Assembly: GCA_023451375.1 (NCBI GenBank)
Contig: JAEXZS010000007.1
Coordinates: forward strand, 1 to 52,051
DNA: 52,051 nucleotides
Source: Pseudomonadota bacterium
GTDB taxonomy: Bacteria > Pseudomonadota > Alphaproteobacteria > Caulobacterales > Caulobacteraceae
Direction: 5' to 3'
Position 1 is the stretch's first letter; each line of letters begins with the position of its first letter. The notes under the pieces were generated by a model, which saw nothing but the letters and a program-made list of their open reading frames with translations, had not been told where the DNA came from and ran no database searches. A program made the translations under genes and the position numbers. Below are positions 42,567 through 51,357 of this stretch, piece by piece.

Positions 42567-44354
42567 CTACCGGGCCTTCTGCTCCGCCATCCAGGCGTCC
42601 ATGCGCTGGTCGAGCAGGGCCAGCGGCAGGGGGCCTTCCGTCAGCAGGGCGTCATGGAAGGCGCGCACGTCGAACCGGTCGCCCAGTTCACGCTCGGCGC
42701 GGGCGCGGATGTCGCGCAGGCGGATCTCGCCGATCTTGTAGGCGGTCGCCTGGCCGGGCCAGCCGATATAGCGCTGGAGCTCGGTCTCGATGTTGTGGGG
42801 CGCCAGGGCCGAGTTGTCCCGGAAGCAGGCGCGGGCCTGCTCCTCGCTCCAGCCCATCCAGTGCAGGCCGGTGTCGGCGACCAGGCGGCAGGCGCGCCAC
42901 ATCTCGTACGACAGGCGGCCGAACCGTTCGTAGGGCGTGCGGTAGAAGCCCATCTCCTCGCCCAGGAACTCGGCGTAAAGCCCCCAGCCCTCGGTGAAGG
43001 CGGTGACGTTGGCCTGGCGGCGGAAGTAGGGCTGGCCCTCGGCCTCCTGCTGCAGGGCGATCTGGACGTGGTGGCCGGGAACCGCCTCGTGCAGCGTCAG
43101 GGCGGGCAGCTCGTAGAGCGGCCGCTGGTCCAGCTTGGAGGTGTTGACGATGTAGTGGGCGGCGACGCCGTTCTGCATCGAGCCGCCGTTGTAGCGGCCG
43201 GTGGTGTAGTTCTCCTCGATCTGCGGCGGGACGGGCTGCACGTCGTAGGGCAGGCGGGGCAGGGTGGCGAACAGGGGCGGCAGGCCGCCGTCGGCGCGCT
43301 TGGCCATCTCCGACGCCTTCTCCAGCAGCGCCTCGCGGCTCGGGGCGTAGAACCGCGGGTCGGTGCGCAGGAAGGTCAGGAAGCCGGCGAAGTCGCCGGT
43401 CCAGCCGGCGGCCCGCATCTCGATGTCCATGCGGGCGCGGATGCGCGCGACCTCATCGACGCCGATCTGGTGAACCTGGTCCGGCGTCAAGTCGGTGGTC
43501 GTGTGGCCGCGCACCAGATAGGCGTATAGATCCTTGCCGCCGGAGCGGTGGCTCAGGCCCGGCTCGGTCGGCGCCTTGGGCAGGTATTCGCCTTCCAGGA
43601 AAGCCAGCCACGCCTGGCGGGCGGGGACGATGACGGAGGCGACGACCTGGGCGGCCTCGGCCTTCAGCCGCTCTTTTTCGGCCGGAGAGACGGTGGACGG
43701 CAGGGTGTCGAAGGGCTTGAGCAACGGGTCGACGTCCGGCGCGATGGCCACGTCGTTGCGGGCCAGGGCGAGGGCGCTTTCGGTGACCGAGCGGGCCTGG
43801 ACCATGCCGGTCTCTAGCCCGCGTCGGGCGTTGTCGGTCGTCTGGGCGTAGATGGTCCCGAAGCCGCGGATGCGGCGGATGAAGGCCTCAGCCTCGGCGA
43901 CGGAGTTCAGCCGGGTGCTGTTTCCGACGTAGAGCGCCCATGTGCCGGGTCCGCCCTCGGCATCGAACGCCAGCCGGCCGACGTCGTACTCCGTGCCTTC
44001 GAGGCTTCGGCCCAGGCTGTAGAGGAGGAAGGCGTGATTGATGCGGGCGGGCGGGGACAGGTCATCCGGTCGGATGGCCTGGAGCCTGCCGAGGAAGGCT
44101 TGCTGCGGCGCGCGCTGGGCCAGTTCGAAGGCGCGCGACAGATCGGGGACGCGCGCCATCGCCTCGACATCGCCTTCGGTCGAGGCGCTGAAGGGATCGA
44201 CCGACTTCAGATAGGTCTCGTAGTCGGCGACGATCTGGTTCAGGGCGGCGTCGGCGGGGCTGGGCGCCGTGGCGGACGGGACCGTCTGGGCCAGGCCGAC
44301 CGTCGGCGCGGCCACGGCCAGCAAGGCCGCGACGGCCAGGGACGAAATCTTCAT
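42567..44354 (-). CDS. DUF885 family protein, predicted secreted metallopeptidase-like
   Basis: A 595-residue protein with a signal peptide (MKISSLAVAALLAVAAPTVG, cleavage near LAQ). DUF885 proteins are all-helical and carry a zincin-like motif, here TLHEAVPGHHVQIALQQE, with a downstream Glu in WGLYAEFLGEEMG; both are present. They are thought to be periplasmic carboxypeptidase-like enzymes, but proof is scarce. The ribosome site AGGAGGG precedes the ATG by 5 nt. It is the last gene of the minus-strand run that starts at flgF, 55 nt after a set of three paralogous small genes; its stop is close to the convergent cysK stop. Confidence 0.93.
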   Translation of the reverse strand: MKISSLAVAALLAVAAPTVGLAQTVPSATAPSPADAALNQIVADYETYLKSVDPFSASTEGDVEAMARVPDLSRAFELAQRAPQQAFLGRLQAIRPDDLSPPARINHAFLLYSLGRSLEGTEYDVGRLAFDAEGGPGTWALYVGNSTRLNSVAEAEAFIRRIRGFGTIYAQTTDNARRGLETGMVQARSVTESALALARNDVAIAPDVDPLLKPFDTLPSTVSPAEKERLKAEAAQVVASVIVPARQAWLAFLEGEYLPKAPTEPGLSHRSGGKDLYAYLVRGHTTTDLTPDQVHQIGVDEVARIRARMDIEMRAAGWTGDFAGFLTFLRTDPRFYAPSREALLEKASEMAKRADGGLPPLFATLPRLPYDVQPVPPQIEENYTTGRYNGGSMQNGVAAHYIVNTSKLDQRPLYELPALTLHEAVPGHHVQIALQQEAEGQPYFRRQANVTAFTEGWGLYAEFLGEEMGFYRTPYERFGRLSYEMWRACRLVADTGLHWMGWSEEQARACFRDNSALAPHNIETELQRYIGWPGQATAYKIGEIRLRDIRARAERELGDRFDVRAFHDALLTEGPLPLALLDQRMDAWMAEQKAR

Positions 44355-44409
44355 GGAGCCCTCCTGAACAGGCCCGCAGGCAAGCCGAGCGGGGAGGGCG
44401 CGTCAAGCC

Positions 44410-44901
44410 TCAGCCGCAGGCGGCGAAGAAGTCGCTGACGCCTTTGCGAGAACCGGGATGGGCGGCATAGACGTCGCGATGGCCGCCGCGCCAGGCGGCG
44501 ATCCAGCCCAGGCGGCGGAAGCGCTGGAACACCGGGTCGGCGACGGCCGCCTCGGCGACCAGCAGGTCGCCGTCGTGGATGCCGGAAGGCTCGGCGGCGG
44601 CGGCGTAGCGTTCGGTGTCGCCGCCGGATTCCAGCGCGATCGCCCGTTCCGTACCCGCCGCCGGCGCGGTCAGGCGCAGTCGGCCGGACGCCGGCGTGCA
44701 ATCCAGGCGCAGTTTCAAATCGTCGCTGTTGGCCACGCCATAGGCCAGCACGGCTTCATCCCCCTCGGCGTGCATGAACCAGTCGTAGCCGTCGACCGGT
44801 GCGGGCGCCGCCTGCTGGACGGACGCGGGCGCCTCCGGCCGCGTGGCGCAGGCGGCCAGGGCTGAAAAGGCGAGGGTCGCGGCGAGGGGCGTGAAGCGCA
44901 T
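44410..44901 (-). CDS. Putative lipoprotein, paralogue 3 of a tandem trio
   Basis: A 163-residue protein with a lipobox at Cys18 (LAAC). I do not recognise the family. Its core (EAVLAYGVANSDDLKLRLDC) matches the other two proteins upstream, and it ends DFFAACG like they end in a Phe-x2-x-Cys tail; two conserved Cys may pair. It has an extra segment after the core (ERYAAAAEPSGIHDGDLLVA). It starts 5 nt after paralogue 2. Probably an envelope protein; no enzymatic motif is visible. Confidence 0.75.
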   Translation of the reverse strand: MRFTPLAATLAFSALAACATRPEAPASVQQAAPAPVDGYDWFMHAEGDEAVLAYGVANSDDLKLRLDCTPASGRLRLTAPAAGTERAIALESGGDTERYAAAAEPSGIHDGDLLVAEAAVADPVFQRFRRLGWIAAWRGGHRDVYAAHPGSRKGVSDFFAACG

Positions 44902-44906
44902 GAGGC

Positions 44907-45329
44907 TTATCCGGAGCAGAGGTCGGAGAAGCGGCGCAGCTTGGGCAGGTGTTGCGACGGCACCGTCACCCGCGTGGCCGCGTCGCCAACGGCCACCGTC
45001 ATGTCCCCCGTGGCGGAGAAGGCGGCGAACAGCGGATGATCGGTGCGCAGCGCCACGCCGAGACGGCCGTCTCGTTCCGCCCGCGCCTCACTGGTCGCCG
45101 TGGCGTCGCCGGCGCGGAGGCGGGCGAAACCAGGTTGGGCGTCGGGCAGCAAGACCGACACCTCCACGGCGCTGGAGCCGGAATCGCACTGAAGCGTGGT
45201 CCGCAGTTCCGGCGTGTCGGGGATCTCATTGGCCAGCACGACGGGGCCGTCGCCCTCATAGAGGGTCCAGGTCCAGCCGGCCGAACTCTGAAGAAGAGCC
45301 GCCAGCATGGCCGACATCAAAAAGGTCAT
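44907..45329 (-). CDS. Secreted protein, paralogue 2 of a tandem trio
   Basis: A 140-residue protein with an N-terminal hydrophobic leader (MTFLMSAMLAALLQSSAG) and no lipobox. The core WTLYEGDGPVVLANEIPDTP and TTLQC aligns with paralogues 1 and 3, and the tail LRRFSDLCSG keeps the terminal Cys. It shares VGDAATRV with VGDAGPTV of paralogue 1. All three lie in a row on the minus strand downstream of flgH. Function unknown. Confidence 0.72.
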   Translation of the reverse strand: MTFLMSAMLAALLQSSAGWTWTLYEGDGPVVLANEIPDTPELRTTLQCDSGSSAVEVSVLLPDAQPGFARLRAGDATATSEARAERDGRLGVALRTDHPLFAAFSATGDMTVAVGDAATRVTVPSQHLPKLRRFSDLCSG

Positions 45330-45378
45330 GGATCAGCCCCCGCTGACGCGCACGGCGTGGCGCCGTTCGCCATAGTCG

Positions 45379-45843
45379 TCAGACGCGCGCAGAACCGCAA
45401 TAGGCCAGGAAGTCGGCGGCCAGGCGACGTTCGGCGCGGTCAGCGCGCAGCACGGTCGGTCCGGCGTCTCCGACGAGGCGGATCGAGCCGTTGGAGGCCA
45501 GGCCCGTCAGGTTGGCGTCCTGCAGCGGGATCAGGGTCTCATAGGCGTCGCCGCCGGTCAGCGGGTCCAGCGCCGCCGGACCCATGGAGGCGCGCACCAG
45601 GCGTGGCGAGTCCGGCTGGGCCTCGCCATAGACAACCGCCGTCGATTCACCGGGCGCGCAGGTGATCATCACGGCCAGATGGTCGGAGTTGGCGAGGCCG
45701 TAGGTCAGCTTGGCCAGGGAGTCCTCATAGCTGAGGCGCCAAGCCATCGACGGCGCCTCGGGCGTGGACTCGAGCGACTGGGTCCGGGCGGCGAAGGCGA
45801 CCAGGGCGCAGGCGGCGACGGCGGGGACCAATATCTTGAACAT
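45379..45843 (-). CDS. Secreted protein, paralogue 1 of a tandem trio
   Basis: A 154-residue protein with a signal-peptide-like leader (MFKILVPAVAACALVAFAAR). The core MAWRLSYEDSLAKLTYGLAN then HLAVMITC matches the two following genes, and the tail RRLAADFLAYCG has the conserved terminal Cys. It begins 85 nt after the flgH stop with no convincing terminator between, so flagellar read-through is possible. Function unknown; the core reads as a small beta-rich domain with one disulfide. Confidence 0.74.
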   Translation of the reverse strand: MFKILVPAVAACALVAFAARTQSLESTPEAPSMAWRLSYEDSLAKLTYGLANSDHLAVMITCAPGESTAVVYGEAQPDSPRLVRASMGPAALDPLTGGDAYETLIPLQDANLTGLASNGSIRLVGDAGPTVLRADRAERRLAADFLAYCGSARV

Positions 45844-45928
45844 CGTCAGAACTCACTTCCGACGAGCTAACGCGGGTCGGCGTCAGGAGTTCACGGCCAC
45901 GCCTGGGCGCCCGGCCGAATTTGCCGAC

Positions 45929-46663
45929 CTAGAAGGGGCTGAAGCGCTCCACCAGGCTCTGGGCGGCGGGCGCGGCCTGCATCCGGCTGATGTCGCCACG
46001 ACCGCCGTAGGAGATGCGCGCCTCAGCGATCTGGGTGTGGTTGATCGAGTTGGCGGAGGAGATGTCCTCGGGCCGGACTATGCCGGCGACCGTCAATTCG
46101 CGGACCTCGCGGTTGGTGCGGACCTCCTGGCGGCCCTGGATGACCAGATTGCCGTTGGCCAACACCTCGGTGACGACGGCGGCGACGGTCAGCGACACGC
46201 GCTCGGAGCGATTGACCGAGCCGGACCCCGCGGAGTTGGCCTCGCCGCCGAGACCGATCAGGTTTTCCGGATCGAAGGCGTTGGGGAAGGCGCGGTTGGC
46301 GGCGCTTTCCAGACCGAAGAAGTTGCTGACGCCCGCCGAGGCGTCGTTGGTGCGCGACCGCTGGGTCGAGTTCTGGGTCTGGGCGCGGTCGTCGATGTCG
46401 ATGCGGACGGTCAGGATGTCGCCGATGTGGCGGGCGCGCTGGTCGCCGAAGAAGGAGCGCGCGCCGGTGCGCCACAGGCTGTTGGCGCTGGCGGCCGGCG
46501 CTTCAGAGCGCGGCGTCTGCAGGTGGACCTGCTGCACCGGCACCAGGGCGGCGGGATAGCCGATCGGCGCCAGTTCGGGCCCGCGCACCGCCTCGATGGC
46601 GGTGGAGCAGGCGCCGAGGCCGGAGGCGGCGAGGAGGGCGGCGGCGAGGACGGGCTTACGCAT
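45929..46663 (-). CDS. flgH: Flagellar L-ring protein FlgH
   Basis: A 244-residue outer-membrane lipoprotein forming the L-ring around the rod. The signal ends in LGACST (lipid on Cys near residue 19). Family blocks: ANSLWRTGARSFFGDQRARH, IGDILTVRIDIDDRAQTQN, VVTEVLANGNLVIQGRQEV and the terminal SSANSINHTQIAEARISYGG. The start at 46663 gives a proper lipoprotein signal; the longer frame to 46768 reads into flgA. It is the last classical gene of the flgF-flgG-flgA-flgH operon, 13 nt after flgA. Confidence 0.97.
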   Translation of the reverse strand: MRKPVLAAALLAASGLGACSTAIEAVRGPELAPIGYPAALVPVQQVHLQTPRSEAPAASANSLWRTGARSFFGDQRARHIGDILTVRIDIDDRAQTQNSTQRSRTNDASAGVSNFFGLESAANRAFPNAFDPENLIGLGGEANSAGSGSVNRSERVSLTVAAVVTEVLANGNLVIQGRQEVRTNREVRELTVAGIVRPEDISSANSINHTQIAEARISYGGRGDISRMQAAPAAQSLVERFSPF

Positions 46664-46676
46664 GACGGACTTTTCC

Positions 46677-47302
46677 CTATCGGGCGGCGAACTGCTGGAC
46701 GGCGGCGGCGCGGATGGCCTGGCCGGCGGGGCCGGCGACGGCCTGACCGGGACCGGAGGCGACCGCATCGATGATGCGGTTGGAGGTGGTGTTGGCGACG
46801 GCGACGGGCTCGCCCATCGCGGCGTCGCGCATGGCCCGGCCCATGACGGCCAGCTTCACGCCGCCCACCTCATAGGTGACGCGGATGACGTCGTTGCGCT
46901 TGATCACCGTCTCGCGCGCGGCAGGACGGCGCGAGGCCGCGCGGATCGGCGTCGCGGCGGGCGGGGGTGAGAGTTCGGCGGGGGGCGCGGCGGATGTTGC
47001 GGCGAGGGCGCCTGGCTGAGCGGCGGCGCCCAGGCGGACGGCGACGCGGCGCAGGCCGTTGGGATTGGACCAGTCCAGGCCGGCCTGGCGGGCCAGGGCC
47101 TGGAGTTGTCCCGCCTCCAGCACGACCGACGGGCCGGCGCGGCGGGCGACCATGACGTCCGAAGCGGCGCCGGCGCCGTCGAAGATGTCGCCCAGGGTGA
47201 CGCGGCCGTCGTTGTCGACCGGATTGGCCTTCAGCGTCACCGGGGCGGCCAGGGCCGGGGCGGCGAGGGCGCCGAACAGCGCGGCGAGGATCAGGGTGCG
47301 CA

Positions 47303-47303
<1 letters not shown>
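46677..47303 (-). CDS. flgA: Flagellar P-ring assembly chaperone FlgA
   Basis: A 208-residue periplasmic chaperone needed to build the P-ring from FlgI. It has a signal peptide (cleavage near ALAAP, residue 20), a SAF-like/beta-clip domain (AARETVIKRNDVIRVTYEVG) and the C-terminal block VANTTSNRIIDAVASGPGQA. Sequence between is Ala/Pro-rich. It overlaps the flgG stop by 1 nt. Confidence 0.93.
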
Positions 47304-48091
<788 letters not shown>

Positions 48092-48145
48092 TATGTTTTC
48101 TCCCTATGGCTCGGCGCGCGGCGCCTCGCTGCTTGAGGGGCTCCC

Positions 48146-48886
48146 TTAAGCGGCCTTGCCGAGGCGCTCGACGGCGCGACGGCTGAGGTCGGTGGTGTTC
48201 TCGATCATCCGCGAGACGCTTTCGTAGGCGCGGCTGATCTCGATCAGGCTGGTCATCTCCAGCAGCGGATTGACGTTCGAGCCTTCCAGCATGCCCTGGC
48301 GGACCTGCACGTCGTTGGCCTCGATCGGCTGCTCGTTGGAGGCGTTGCGGTACAGGCCGTCCCCGCCCTTCTCGAGCACGCCTAGGGCGCCGAAGCGGAC
48401 GACCGACAGCTGGCCGACGATGTCTCCGTCCTGGGTGATGGCGCCGTCGGGACCGACCGAGGGCGGGCCCAGTTCGGGGTCCAGCACGATCTCGGCGCCG
48501 CCGCCCAGAACCGGCTGGCCCTGTTTGGTGGTCAGGCGGCCTTCCGGGTCCAGGGTGAAGCCGCCGTCGCGGGTGTAGGCCTGGCCGCCGGCGCCGTCGC
48601 GAACGGCGAAGAAGGCGCCTTCGCCTTCGATGGCGAAGTCCAGGGCGCGGCCGGTCTGGCGCAGCGAGCCCTGGCCGAAGTCGCGGCCGACGCCGTTGTC
48701 CAGGACAAAGCTGGCCGACGGGCGGATGGCGTCGTTGCGGGCGCGCCGGCCGATCTCGGCGCCGACCATCAGCTGTTCGACCTTGAAGCCGGTGGTGTCC
48801 GCATTGGCGACGTTGTTGGCCACGATGTCGAGTTCGCGGCGCAGGGTCATCTGGCGGGACAGTCCGATGTAGGCGGCGTTTTCCAC
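48146..48886 (-). CDS. flgF: Flagellar proximal rod protein FlgF
   Basis: A 246-residue proximal rod subunit: ENAAYIGLSRQMTLRRELDI, then ANNVANADTTGFKVEQLMVG, and the C-terminal block LLEMTSLIEISRAYESVSRM. I place the start at GTG 48886, not the ATG at 48907. AAGGAG (48901-48896 on the minus strand) is 9 nt upstream of the GTG, the resulting N-terminus matches the family, and the sigma-54 promoter predicts a transcript start near 48903, which would leave the ATG untranscribed. It heads the flgF-flgG-flgA-flgH operon. Confidence 0.94.
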   Translation of the reverse strand: MENAAYIGLSRQMTLRRELDIVANNVANADTTGFKVEQLMVGAEIGRRARNDAIRPSASFVLDNGVGRDFGQGSLRQTGRALDFAIEGEGAFFAVRDGAGGQAYTRDGGFTLDPEGRLTTKQGQPVLGGGAEIVLDPELGPPSVGPDGAITQDGDIVGQLSVVRFGALGVLEKGGDGLYRNASNEQPIEANDVQVRQGMLEGSNVNPLLEMTSLIEISRAYESVSRMIENTTDLSRRAVERLGKAA

Positions 48887-48895
48887 GAGGGCGTG

Positions 48896-48901
48896 CTCCT
48901 T
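48896..48901 (-). promoter_or_regulatory. Ribosome binding site deciding the flgF start
   Basis: AAGGAG on the minus strand lies 9 nt before GTG 48886 and falls inside the ORF that would begin at ATG 48907. It supports the GTG as the true start. Confidence 0.7.
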
Positions 48902-48914
48902 CGCCATTCCCCTC

Positions 48915-48930
48915 GCAACGGGCGTGCCAA
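48915..48930 (-). promoter_or_regulatory. Sigma-54 promoter of the flgF operon
   Basis: Read on the minus strand: TTGGCACGCCCGTTGC. This matches TGGCACG-N4-TTGC exactly, with GG and GC at -24/-12 spacing. The predicted start is near 48903, giving a leader of about 17 nt before the GTG at 48886. In Caulobacter the flgF operon is a known sigma-54/FlbD target. Confidence 0.9.
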
Positions 48931-48984
48931 CAGGGTGAATCCAGGCGCGGCGGGGGTTTGAGGGGGAACGGCCGCTGCGGCGCC

Positions 48985-48999
48985 CGGCAAATCCTGCCG
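48985..48999. promoter_or_regulatory. FlbD-like (ftr) element in the fliL/flgF control region
   Basis: CGGCA-AATCC-TGCCG is a perfect inverted repeat with a 5-nt centre. Its middle is about 89 nt upstream of the predicted flgF start, a fitting distance for enhancer binding by FlbD. It shares its form with the element at 10593. Confidence 0.65.
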
Positions 49000-49003
49000 A
49001 TTG

Positions 49004-49019
49004 TAAACGCCGTGTTAAC
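49004..49019 (+). promoter_or_regulatory. CtrA-like box upstream of fliL
   Basis: TAAA-N7-TTAAC fits the CtrA consensus TTAA-N7-TTAAC with one mismatch and exact spacing, 50 nt before the fliL ATG. In Caulobacter the fliL-fliM operon is CtrA-dependent. Confidence 0.65.
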
Positions 49020-49068
49020 CAAACCCGGCCGATCTTCCCCCTGGGACCATTCGGGGCGAGTCGGCCGC

Positions 49069-49722
49069 ATGTTGAAGCTGGGCAAGAAGAAGGGCGACGC
49101 GAGCGCGGACGCCGGCCCGCCCGCCGTCACGGACGGCGAGGGCGGCGAAGGCGACGGCGCGCCGAAGAAAAAGAAGCTGCCGCTGCTGTTCATCATCGCG
49201 CCCGTGGCCCTGCTGGTGCTGGGCGGCGGCGGCGCGGCGGCCTTCTTCCTGATGAAGCCCAAGCCCGCCGAGGCCCACGGCGCCGAGGCCGAGGCCGGTC
49301 ATGGCGAGGAGAAGGCCGAGAAGGGCGGGCACGGCGAAGAGAAGAAGGGCGGCGGCCACGGCGGCGGCGAGGCCGAGGCCGATCCGGCCCTGGGCAAGAT
49401 CGCGGAAGGTCCCGACGGGGTGACCTTCTACACCCTGCCGGACATGGTCATGAACATCCAGTCCGCCGACGGCCGTCCGACTTTCCTGAAGCTGAAGCTG
49501 ACCCTGGAGACCAAGGACGCGGCCGTGGCGACGCATCTGCAGGAGGAGATGCCGCGCCTGCAGGACATGTTCACCGGCTTCGTGCGCGAACTTCGGCCCG
49601 AGGACCTGAGCGGCTCTGCCGGCACCTATCAACTGCGCGCCGAGATCCTGCGCCGCGTCAACCTGATCGCCGCGCCGGGCAAGGTCGACGCCGTGCTGAT
49701 CGAAGAGATGCTGGTCCAATAG
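49069..49722 (+). CDS. fliL: Flagellar basal body-associated protein FliL
   Basis: A 217-residue single-pass membrane protein that surrounds and supports the stator. A basic, charged N-terminus (MLKLGKKKGDA) precedes the membrane helix near residues 39-62 (LPLLFIIAPVALLVLGGGGA). A His/Gly/Glu/Lys-rich periplasmic linker of ~38 residues follows, then the FliL domain (TFYTLPDMVMNIQSADGRPT; TFLKLKLTLETKDAAVATHL). The start ATG at 49069 is chosen because the longer frame would cross the CtrA-like box. fliM starts 2 nt after the stop. Confidence 0.95.
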   Translation: MLKLGKKKGDASADAGPPAVTDGEGGEGDGAPKKKKLPLLFIIAPVALLVLGGGGAAAFFLMKPKPAEAHGAEAEAGHGEEKAEKGGHGEEKKGGGHGGGEAEADPALGKIAEGPDGVTFYTLPDMVMNIQSADGRPTFLKLKLTLETKDAAVATHLQEEMPRLQDMFTGFVRELRPEDLSGSAGTYQLRAEILRRVNLIAAPGKVDAVLIEEMLVQ

Positions 49723-49724
49723 AC

Positions 49725-50786
49725 ATGAGCGACGCGGCCGAACTCGATCCCCTGGGCGGCGCCGGCTTCGAGCCGCTGGGCGACATGGGCGACGCCCTGT
49801 CCGAACGCGTCCTGAACCAGGACGAGATCGACAGCCTGCTGGGCTTTGACCTGGGCGGCGACGACGGGTCGGAGAAGTCCGGCATCCGCGCCATCATCAA
49901 CTCCGCGCTGGTGTCCTACGAGCGCCTGCCGATGCTGGAGATCGTCTTCGACCGTCTGGTGCGGCTGATGACGACCAGCTTGCGCAACTTCACCTCCGAC
50001 AACGTCGAGGTGAGCCTGGACAACATCTCCTCGATCCGATTCGGCGACTATCTGAACTCCATTCCGTTGCCGGCGATCCTGGCGGTGTTCCGGGCCGAGG
50101 AGCTGGACAACTACGGCCTGCTGACGGTCGATTCCAACCTGATCTATTCGATCGTCGACGTGCTGCTGGGCGGGCGGCGCGGCACAGCGGCGCTGCGTAT
50201 CGAGGGGCGGCCCTACACCACCATCGAGCGGGTGCTGGTGCAGCGGATGATCGAGGTGGTGCTGAACGACGCCCGCCAGGCGTTCGAGCCGCTGACGCCG
50301 GTGCACTTCAACCTGGACCGGCTGGAGACCAACCCGCGCTTCGCCGCCATCGCCCGGCCCGCGAACGCCGCCATCCTGATCAAGCTGCGCATCGACATGG
50401 AGGATCGCGGCGGGCGCATCGAGCTGCTGCTGCCCTATGCGACGCTGGAGCCGATCCGCAAGATGCTGCTGCAGCAGTTCATGGGCGAGAAGTTCGGCCG
50501 CGACAACATCTGGGAAAGCCACCTGGCGACCGAGCTCTGGACCACGGACACCGAGGTGCGGGTGGTGCTGGACGAGCAGCAGGCGCCGCTGTCCAGCGTG
50601 CTGAACCTGAAGGTCGGCGACACCCTGATGCTGAACGCCGGACCCGAATCCGAGGTCTCGATCCGCGCCGGTTCGGTGCCGCTGACCACCGGCCGGATCG
50701 GCCGCAAGGGCCAGCATGTCGCCGTGCGCGTGGAAGGTCCCATCACCACCGACGCCGCCGCGCGTCTGAGAAGGAGCGCGGGATGA
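49725..50786 (+). CDS. fliM: Flagellar motor switch protein FliM
   Basis: A 353-residue C-ring protein. The N-terminal CheY-P binding motif is VLNQDEIDSLLGF; the middle CheC-like domain has NSALVSYERLPMLEIVFDRL and VDVLLGGRRGTAAL; the C-terminal SpoA domain has VRVVLDEQQAPLSSVLNLKV and GDTLMLNAGPESEVSIRAGS. It binds FliG and FliN (encoded at 12292 and 13975) to complete the switch. It overlaps the following gene by 4 nt (ATGA). Confidence 0.97.
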   Translation: MSDAAELDPLGGAGFEPLGDMGDALSERVLNQDEIDSLLGFDLGGDDGSEKSGIRAIINSALVSYERLPMLEIVFDRLVRLMTTSLRNFTSDNVEVSLDNISSIRFGDYLNSIPLPAILAVFRAEELDNYGLLTVDSNLIYSIVDVLLGGRRGTAALRIEGRPYTTIERVLVQRMIEVVLNDARQAFEPLTPVHFNLDRLETNPRFAAIARPANAAILIKLRIDMEDRGGRIELLLPYATLEPIRKMLLQQFMGEKFGRDNIWESHLATELWTTDTEVRVVLDEQQAPLSSVLNLKVGDTLMLNAGPESEVSIRAGSVPLTTGRIGRKGQHVAVRVEGPITTDAAARLRRSAG

Positions 50787-51340
50787 CCGGCATGATCATG
50801 GACGCGGTGCTGATGCTGCTGCTGGTCGCGGCGGTCGGCTACGGCGTGAAGCTGGAGCGCAAGCTGAAAGCGCTGCGGGAGGGCCAGGTCGCCTTCGCCC
50901 AGGCGGTGGGCGAACTGAACGCCGCCGCGGGCCGGGCCGAATCCGCCCTGGCGACCCTGCGCGCCGCCGGCCAGGAGACCGACCTGCTGCACGACCGCAT
51001 CATCAAGGCGCGCGAGGTGAAGCAGCAGCTCGAAACCCTTATCGCGCGCGGACCTCAGCCGACGCAGCCCAACGAGCGGCTGGAGGAAGCGCGCCCCGCT
51101 CCGTCGATCCCCACGACGGCGGCCGCGCAGCCCGAGGACGAAGACCGGGCCCGCCGCATGGCCGTGCTGGCCGAGCGTATCGAGGGGCTGGCCGGCGGCC
51201 GACGAGCGCCCGCGCCGGGCCGCGACAACGTCGCCTCCATCGTTCAGGCCCTGACCGCCGGACGCGCCGCTAACCAAACCGCCAAACAAAGCCTCAACGC
51301 CGCGCGTCGTAATCTCGACGACGACCTGTTCGCCGCCTGA
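50783..51340 (+). CDS. DUF6468 family flagellar-locus membrane protein
   Basis: A 185-residue protein with one N-terminal membrane helix (MIMDAVLMLLLVAAVGYGVK), then a helical/coiled-coil region (VAFAQAVGELNAAAGRAESA; LLHDRIIKAREVKQQLETLI) and a Pro/Ala-rich stretch before a short C-terminal helix. It corresponds to the small DUF6468 proteins encoded after fliM in Caulobacter-like flagellar loci. Its ATG overlaps the fliM stop by 4 nt, so it is surely co-expressed. Its role in the motor is unknown. Confidence 0.82.
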   Translation: MTGMIMDAVLMLLLVAAVGYGVKLERKLKALREGQVAFAQAVGELNAAAGRAESALATLRAAGQETDLLHDRIIKAREVKQQLETLIARGPQPTQPNERLEEARPAPSIPTTAAAQPEDEDRARRMAVLAERIEGLAGGRRAPAPGRDNVASIVQALTAGRAANQTAKQSLNAARRNLDDDLFAA

Positions 51341-51357
51341 GACCGGAACACCGCCCC

